Assembly (NCBI GenBank): GCA_022266195.1
Contig: WHVY01000005.1
Span: 6,076,001-6,140,000, forward strand
Origin: Tetranychus cinnabarinus
Taxonomy: Eukaryota > Arthropoda > Arachnida > Trombidiformes > Tetranychidae
Reading direction: 5' to 3'
DNA length: 64,000 nt
The notes beneath the pieces were generated by a model. The model did no database searches. It was not told the origin of the DNA and was given only the letters and a program-made list of their open reading frames with translations. The translations under genes were made by a program, and so were the position numbers. Positions 27,588 through 36,900 of the stretch are shown here, piece after piece (within the stretch, counting starts at the first letter, position 1; each line of letters opens with the position of its first letter).

Positions 27588-27898
27588 AATTATTAACGGA
27601 AGGAAAGAATTAGAATCTTCCTCGGAAAAGGAAATATTTCAATGTTTTAGACAATATTAAAGAAACAAAAATAGAAAGTGAATTAGACACTAAATTAGAA
27701 AATTAGAAAAAATGAATAAAGACAAAAGAAGACAGATAAGACTTAGTCTTTCAAGATTACAAATTTGTTTAACAAGAAAATTGTGAAATGTGAATGGTTT
27801 GTAATCTCTGTGGGATACTAATCAAAGTTTAAAACTTGAACAAAAGATTAATAAATTTAGTAAATGATTAATTTGTTTTTGGGTAACTCTACCCTTCA

Positions 27899-27934
27899 TA
27901 TCCCCGGTCTCTTGATGAAGATCCCAGAATCAAA
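27899..27934 (-). other. polypurine-tract region and 3' non-coding end of copy 1
   Basis: Only 36 bases separate the polyprotein stop from the 3' LTR. They contain the purine-rich run AGAGACCGGGGATA directly before the LTR, the place where plus-strand priming occurs in LTR elements. It is interrupted by pyrimidines, so it is a weak tract. The copy 2 equivalent is 38253-38288. Confidence 0.5.
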
Positions 27935-30900
27935 TTAATCATTCCAACCATCTACAACATTAGACGAGGCTGCACCATTCTTTTGTTTTAAACTTTCCCA
28001 GACTTCGTCATATTTTTCATTTGAAATTTTTTGGGACTTTTGAGCTTTTCCATCCTCGGTTGAATCTGAAGCTCTCTTCGCTGCTGCTTTAAGCATTTGC
28101 ATCACTCTTTTAACTCTTTCTTGAGGTGTCTCAAACGGTTCATCAGGCAATTGCTTAGGAACTTCTTTAGGTGAAGCTTTGGGTGATCTCAATTGCAGCA
28201 CAGGCTTAGCCATTTCAGCAGTTCTTTTAATCATATCTCTTGCTGGCAAAATACAATTATCATCAAAATCGGGAATCTTGATTCTCCTTGGATTTGATTT
28301 CCATTCAGCAGGCCAAGCACAGTAGCCTTGAGCTATTCCTTCGGTGAACTCGTATAATAAAGCGGACGTAGTTCGATTTCCACAAGTATGCTGGACATTT
28401 TCATTATGCATACCTCCATTAGGCTTAGCCAATTTTTCAATATTTTCCCATTGAAGTAGATAGAGTCGCATGGCTGTAGTTGTTTCCACGACTGGAGAAT
28501 GAGGATTTACTGGCAAAGTATAGCCACAAAACCAAAGAAAAGAGATCACATGAAGATTCATGGAATGCTCAATGTACGGCGAGTAGTAATTATTTACATC
28601 TCGAAGTTTCGGGTGAAGCAGTCGAATCTCTGTCTTAGACAATCCGAGATTCTTTAGATGGTTAATAAGACCATATCCAACAATTTTATTAGCACAGGCA
28701 AGAAATTTTACGACTTGGTCTCGTACAGTGTTGAGGTTTCTTGCGTACTTCAGATCTCGTAAGGTTAGACCATGAAATCTCGAGTCTATGTGGTCGACTT
28801 CGCGATATTTTACGAAAGTCTCATAGACAACCTCCATATTACCGTCCATTATGACAACCCAACATGGTCTAGGTCTGGAGTAGCCATTCTCATTGATGCG
28901 AACACAGAACATAGAAATTGAGAAAATCAAATTCTTGTTTGGACATTTCTCAGCCATAGAGTTTAAAACTTGAACTTGCTCTTCGAGCATTGGAGGGATG
29001 TTAGCTGCAGGTCTATTCTTGAATGATTCAGCCAGTAAATCTCGTTTTCTTTCCCTCTGAAAAACTGTTCGCTCCTTGGTAGATACAGCAAGTTGACGGT
29101 AAATATTAGTTGGATTGGTACAGGAAGGGAAACTTTGTCTCAACCACTCCTGAACTTGTTCTGCTTCGGCTGGCGCCATTCGCTCGAAAGGGTCAATTAA
29201 TACAAAAGGAGACTCAGGATCATTGATATCATGAGCATACAATACCATAGATGAAGTAGTAGAGATGCTATCAGCGTCATAATCAGCGTATTTCGCCCAT
29301 CGTTTCCAGGTTTCCGATTCATTTACTAAGTAATAGGGAATTGAACTGCACCTTGTTGTCGGCCAGCGTCTAGGAACATCTGGAATAGGTACAGGAGCAC
29401 AGCTAGGGAACCCAATTTCCAACGCAAATTCTTCACCCTCATCAAGAGGTTCAGTAGGATCTGCCATCCTCTTCTTATTATTCCAATGATTAAGCTGGAA
29501 ATTCGCTTGAGTCCTCATTTGGATTGGAGAAATCTCTTTTTTCTCGTAGGACTTGATCAAAAAGGCATAGCATAGTGCTCTCTCATGCCATAACTGCGGG
29601 ATAGACTTAGTCGGTTCCTGCTTTTTGAGGTGAACTGGCAATAAACTGGAAATATCTTTAGGTCGCTTGTTTAGCTCATCTCTAATCGGTCCAGACATGA
29701 AGGTTAACTGGAGCGTACGATCAAACTTAAAGTTGATAGGACCCTTTTTGCACATTGTCAAATGATGAAGTAAATGACAATTCAGGTACTGTCTGTCACA
29801 AAATTTTCGGTGGCAGCGGAATGTAGCTTTTTCATAAAATTCGTTGATCTGTTTATCCTTGACTGAGCCATAACTAGGATAACCTTTGGTTTGAATATCA
29901 ACGAGACAATTCTGATTGATGCACATAAACTGATCAGCATGATTGACTCTTTCCAAGTCGAGATCAATCGGTAAGGCTTGAAGCCAACGAGCACATCCTA
30001 GACAATAAATTTTATTACATTGAAGGCAAGATCTAGGATTAATAGCAATTTGCTCACAAAGAATACATGTAGTGATTGTTTTAAATTCAGAAAATTTAGG
30101 GTGAATAACGGCTGAGGCGGCCAATCCTTTCCTCAGAGACCCAAATCGGACTTTGTCCATCTCGTCTTCAACAACATTTAATTGAAGTTTTTCTTTTATG
30201 AAACTTTCGAACCATAACTTATCGTTTTCCGATTCCTCAATATCCTTTTTAACGTCTTCACGAGCGTTCAGGAAAAATTCAGTTTTTAAATAATCATGAG
30301 GTTCAGCAGTCCGCTTAGGAGCAGGGAACTCACAATAACGCCTTCCTTGATCAGCACTTTGAGGTGGATACGGAGAAGTATCGACAAAAGACCTCGAAAA
30401 TGAACCTAAGCCAAAGGCTGTCTTTTCAGGCAAGGGATCATAGTATTGGTTTAAAACCATTTGAATGTTAGAATCATCTAAATGAATTACCGTATTAGTT
30501 GAATCTGCATCATCCATTCCTGGCCAGTTGAATTCAAATTGTTCATTTTCCCCAGAAGCTGAAGGCTGATTGGAATCTCCTAAGTCTACGACTGGAATGA
30601 CTGGACTGTTAGGCGGAGTATGTTGTTGAGCATTTTCATGAGCAATTCTCTGAAGTTGTCGATTTAATCGAAGAGAGAATCTGGCGTCTGAGACGATTGT
30701 ACCACTGGCAACAGTTGAACCAGATCTTGTTGAGGCGTTTGAAACTACACTTGAAGGCATTTCAATCACAATTAGAATTAGAATTCTCACAAACTGGATT
30801 TTTTCACAACAGTTATTGTCACAGACAGAGTTAATTTTTCCACCAAAGTTCAGATTGTCGAAGACAAATTCACCAAATTTTGTTGAAGGTTGATTAGATG

Positions 30901-33900
30901 AATCAAAGTTAATAACACTTAGCTTTTTTAAGCTTAGAGCTGGGTACGTTAGTCTTAAGACTGGAACAGTAAATTGAGAATTTTCACAAAATTGAAATTC
31001 AAGACAAACTGAATTAACTAAATTAGTTAATTTTGAGCACAATGTCAAAGAATTAGTCGAAGACTGAATCAGAAATTCAAGAAAATCAAAATGATTAAGT
31101 TTAAAACTGAGAAAATCAATTGAAAATTTGAGAAGAATAGAAAAGAATCTTGACTGATTAAAGATGTCAACTTGTCTTAACAGAGACACGATTGAAAGTG
31201 ACGAGGGAGTCTTTCCCAACTGCACTTCATTAAGGGCGCGAAGAATAGCCAAATCACTAATTGCGCTAATTTTAAATTGTCTTAGACTTTCTTCTTTAGC
31301 TTTAAAAAGCATAATTAAGTTAATGGATTGAACTTTTCTTTTCCTTGTAACTGGTCCAAGCTTTTCAACATCTTGACCACTAATCACAGGATTATCCATA
31401 ATCTCTCTGTTTGCAGTATTGTACTTCTTTCTCTTCTTTTTTCTTCTTTTGGTCTTAGACTTTTGACTTTGATTATCAGCATTGGGACAATTTTCATCAA
31501 GTATAGTTGATTTTTCACTCGAATCTGAATCAATATTAACATTTAAACTATCAGGCAAAGTTTGATTATCGGCACTTGAGTCTAGGACATTCATTGTGAG
31601 AGTAGAATCATTCAAATCTTGATTAACTACAGATGTTTGTTCACTTAATTGTTCATCTGGAAACTCATCTGCATTGACTAAGTCAGCTTCATTTAGCAAT
31701 TCATTTCTTAATTGAATTAACTTTTCAGGAATTATTCCAACATGCGGCCTTGTTAATTCTAAGTTGCTCGTAAATCTTTCACGATTTTCAGGGTTGAGTA
31801 AAAGAACTGAGCCATGTTTTACTCCGAGAACAAAAAATGGTCCAAAAAACTTATTAACCAATTTTATGGTTGTTCCAATTGAAGGTGCACTGTTTTTGAC
31901 ATAACACAAGTCTAAAAACTTATAAGGGTTTCTTTTAGTCGTAGACTGAAGTCTTTCTTGGTAGTACTTTTGTTGATTAATTAGTCTTTGACGAGCTAAT
32001 TTTCTGCATTCTTCAATTGTCTCTTTTAGTGTAGCACTTAGATTTAATTGTAGGTCGATAGGCTTCTTTAGATAACGTCCAAATACTAAATAGTATGGAG
32101 AAAATCGATGGATTTTGTGAATAGAAGCGTTTATTGCTATGATAGCATTTTCTAATGAAGACTTAAGGTCAATTGTTTCTGCATCCAAGATTGAAGTTCT
32201 TAATCTTTCTGCTATTGTTCTGTTGATTCGTTCAACGGTTCCTTGACTCTGTGGATGGTAAGCGTTTGAAACTTCATGCTTAACACCTAATCTTTTGAGA
32301 TGATTCTCAACTTCCCCTGAAAGGAAGTTTCTCCCTCGATCAGTCTGAATCACTGAAGGAAAACCAAATTCACTGAAGTATTCCTCCAAAAACTTTATCA
32401 CTGTCTTAGACTTCTGATCGGGTAATAACTTTGCATAAACAAATCTTGATAGTGTATCAATTAGAACCAAAATAACTTTCTTTGCTCCATTTTTGAATGT
32501 AATAGGACCTTGAGCGTCCATTTCCAATCTTTCCAAAATAGTTTCAGGAACAGGTTTTAAACTTGGTTCAGCAAAGGTAACATTTGATGACTTTCCCAAA
32601 TAACATTTTTCACAATTCTGGCACAAGTCTTTGACTTTTTCGTACAAGTTGTTCATCAAGAAACGTCTTGCAATTTGCAAATAAGTTTTTTCCACACCAA
32701 AGTGTCCACCAAGAGGGGATTCATGTTCCTCTTGAAATAACTCTTTCAAAACTTTTTCGTTTACAACGATTCGATTGATGTCATGACCAAACATCGGTTT
32801 ATGAAACAATAAATTGTTCAAGTATAAATACTTTTTGTGAAGCTCGGATTTTGGATCTGTTGTTAACTGCAAGATCTTTTCATTGATTTCTTGATCTTCT
32901 CGTTGTGCTGAAATTATCTTTTCATTCCAATTATCCATTGATTGATAATAATAAATAGTTTTAAACTGTTGCTTTAGGAATGAATCAAGTAAAAGCGTTT
33001 CATTGATTTCAGCTTCATTGATTGTTTCATCAATCTCGTTAACATCAAAGTTTACAAACTTTATCCAAAATAAATCTTCGATGAAATCAGCTTCAGGGTC
33101 TAACAATTTATGAGACCATTCATTTTGGTACCTCGATAGGCAATCAGGGCCATGTTTATCACCTTTGGTATAGATAACTTTATATTTAAAACTGGACAAA
33201 ATAATCTGCCATCTCTCCATCCTCTGATTTTTAAATTTCAACTTCGGCAATTGACAGAGAGCATGGTGGTCTGTTTCCACCAAAAATTCAGCTCCATCCA
33301 AATAATGTCTGAATTTTTTAATCGCAACAAGAACTGCTAGGCATTCTTTTTCACTTACAGAGTAACTCTGTTGATGTTTAGCCAATTTCTGTGAAAAGAA
33401 ATACAAAGGCTTCCAACACTTGATTCTTTCAATCGGTACATCATTTAAAGATGCATATTCCTTAGGAATTTCTTGATGAGGATCTGCCTGTAGCAATATA
33501 CCTCCTACTGCAACATCACTTGCATCTACGGTTAGCTTTTTCTTGAGTTCAGGGTCAAAATGAGCCAACATTGTTGTTTCAATCAAAGCAGCTTTAAGCT
33601 GATCTAAGGCTTCATGGTCTTGCTTCAGCATTTTGAATTTTCTTTCCTTAGAAACCAATCGATATAACGGCATAGCCAATGTAGAATAATTCTTAATATA
33701 TCGTGAGAAATAGTTATAGCAACCCAAGTTATAGCAACCCAATTGAGATTGTAATTGTTTAACGCTAGTTGGGTATGGCAATCGTTTCAAAGCCGTAACT
33801 TTGTTCGGATCAGGTCTTATCCCATCACCATTGACGAGATGTCCTAATAAAATCAATTCTGTAACTCCAAATTGACATTTATCAGTCTTGATCTTCAAGT

Positions 33901-36900
33901 TCCAATCGCGCAATCTGTCTAGAACCAATCTTGTATTATACAGTAGTTCTTCCCAACTTTTTCCCATAACTGGAATATCGTCGAAATATCCCAAACATTC
34001 GGTATAATTTAAACCATTCAGCACGGTATTCATTAATCGCTGGAATTCAAAAGGTGCACAAGCTAGGCCCATTGGCAACCTTTTATACTGGTATTTCCCA
34101 TCTGGTGTTAGAAATACAGTTTTACCTCGCTCTGATGGAGGAATCTCGATTTGAAAATAACCTTGATATAAATCAAACATGTTGAAGAACTTAGTTCCTC
34201 GAATTGCTTCCAAGCAATCATCAATTCTCGGCATAGGATGAAATATAACATTTGTCAATCTGTTAACAGCTCTCAAATCGTTCAATAGTCTGAAACTACC
34301 ATCGGGTTTCCCAATTAACATAGCTGGAGAACCGCCTGGGGCATTACTTTTCTCAACAATATCATGCTTAATCAATTCATCAATAATCTTTTGAAACTCA
34401 CGTCGTTTCTCAATTGTGCATGGGTACGGTTGTTGATCAGGTATTCGATTGTCTCCAATGTCAATCTTAATTGGCCATTTCTGCCAAGGCACTAAACCCA
34501 TATCAGACTTAGTCTTGCTGAAAACTTCTTGAAACTCCATTAGAACTTCCAATAGTTCTTCTCGTCTCTCCGTAGATAAACTTTTATCCATACGTTTCAT
34601 TAAACGTTCAGCTAATTGTAGCTCTGGTTGTTCCACTTGTAAATACATAGGAATAACATTTTCGAACTCGTTTGTCTTAGACAATTCTTGAACATAGTTC
34701 AATCGTTCAGCTTCAAATTGAGAATTAGAAATCTCATCGTCCATCCATGGTGAATACGGTAAAGTTTCCAAAAACTTTGTCGGCATAGTCTCTATGATTG
34801 TACTCACTGATGGTACCTCGGGTACATTGATTAAACCCCATGATTCTTCTGCTGTACAGAATCTGAATGCAATTTCAGGGCTTAGCCATTCACTCTCTGG
34901 GCTTTCCCTTAAATTCAATTGGTAACGACCTCCATGGTTTACCATTCCAACAAAATAGACATCAGCAAATCTGTTACCTAAGACCATCATAGGTTCCAAA
35001 TCCTTCATAACTTGAAACTTGATTATCCTTGTCTTAGACATTTTCGGATGCTTCATTATCGCATAAGCGGCTCCTTCAACCGGTTGGCAGGTATCGGCAA
35101 TTACTCCTCTAATTGATACGTTAGACTTCAAAATAAAAGCTTTAAGCTTTTGAGCGAATTGATAATCAATGCACGAAGTGCAAGCTCCAGTGTCGAGTAA
35201 CACATCACCCACTTTAATTATCTCTCTCGTCGGATAACACAGCGTTAATCTCACTGTCGGAAAGTTTCTTGGTGAAGGGTCAATCTTCGTAATCAACTCC
35301 ACTTGTTGATTTCCATCGTTCATCATGAACAAATAATCTTTTGCTGGGGCTCTTGCTAACATGCTAACATCAAATCCAATTTGATTCATCTGTCGTAGTT
35401 CTTCTACCAAATTTGTTGATTCTTTAGCCTGTGGCTGATTCTGATTTTGTTGATTCTGACCAAAAGTTGGTGTATGAACGTTTGCCATCCTTAAATTAGC
35501 TGGTTGAAATCGTTCATTTCGACCTTCCTGCTTACTAGCATGGTTAGGATTTTCGTAGGTCTTAGACCTTCTGGGCTGACGGCATTCTCTCGACGAATGA
35601 CCCAAATTATTACAATTGTAACACCTGAAAGGTGCTTTCCCTGTACGACTTGATGATGATGCTGATGTTCCACTAGTACTAGCTCCAACATTAACGGCAG
35701 CATGCTTCTTATCATCTCCTCGTTTCTCATTTCGTTCCTTAAAGGAATCTTTCTTCTCACCACGTTTACGTAGTTCAATGTTATACTCATTGACCAGGGC
35801 TGCTGTCAATTCTTGTATATCATGTACAGATTTAGATCTGAATAACGAGTCTTTGACTTCTACTGGTAATCTGATTAACACGTCTTGAATAAATTCTTGA
35901 GGTGAGGGTTCGCCTTTGACTTTTATCACCATCGTTTCAAGCTTTCTAATAAATTCTGCTGGATGTACATCAAAGTTCCATTTGTACTGATGAAATTCAG
36001 CCGTTGCTTGAGATATAACTGCAGGGTTTCTCAACTTATCTTCAAGAGCGGTAATGTACGATTCACTCGTATGTGTTTCCTTATCTAATTGCTTAGCAAA
36101 AGGTAAAAAATCGTAAGCCATAGCTTTCTGTAATACATACAGTTTGTCATCATCATGACATCTCTCCAATGAAAGGATTCTTTTGATAGTTTGCAACCAT
36201 TGCCAAGGATCCATTTGATCTTGAGTGTAGACTGGAAGCTTGGGTAACTTAGGCTTACAGCGTTTAAAAGCATTCCTATCTGTCGAAGACAATTTTTCTG
36301 GTACATTTTCTTTTGTACTTTTATCTGCTTTTTCTGTTCTAGGAACTATTGTAGAAATCGTAGTCTCATTGAACACACGAGGTTCATCTTCATCTGTATC
36401 TGCGGGATGTTCATCTTCTTCAGCATCTTCAATTTGTTGTCGAGTTAGAGTTGCATTGTTGCCTAAGGCTTGAGGGTTTTCTTCAGTTTCAGTTCCCTCT
36501 AAAATTTCATTTAAATTAACACCGGGATTGATGACTTGTCTTTCAGGACAAATTGATAGTCTATTAACTTCTGGCTTAGCCCACTTTTTCACCATTACCT
36601 CGAGTAACCTTTTAGCTGGAGATGCTATTGGTAACTTTCGAATGTATTGATCACTGGTTAAGACCATCGTTTGAGGATCACTTCCAACTCGTCTTGTGAC
36701 TTCTCTGATGTCGCTTTCTGTGACACCATGTTCACGTAATTCTTTGATCCAATCAGGAAATGATTCTCTAACAGTTAATTCATTAAAATCGGTATCACCA
36801 ACCATTTCATCGGTTGCGTCGTAGACACTGCTTAAAGCAAACAAAGTTTGTACTGCATCATAAAATTTTTCACGAACGACTTCTTCATTAGGAAGAAATT

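Larger units (their letters stand above)
26801..27898 (-). repeat. LTR 1 (3' LTR of copy 1), 1098 bp
   Basis: On the element strand it starts TGAAGGGTAGAG and ends CCTTTCA, giving TG...CA ends with a short imperfect inverted repeat. It contains a palindromic TATA (27576-27587), an AATAAA near the 3' end (26847-26842) and five CTTAG palindromes of the GTCTTAGAC/GACTTAGTC type. Its last 17 bases correspond to the start of the open reading frame in the 5' LTRs. Confidence 0.95.
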
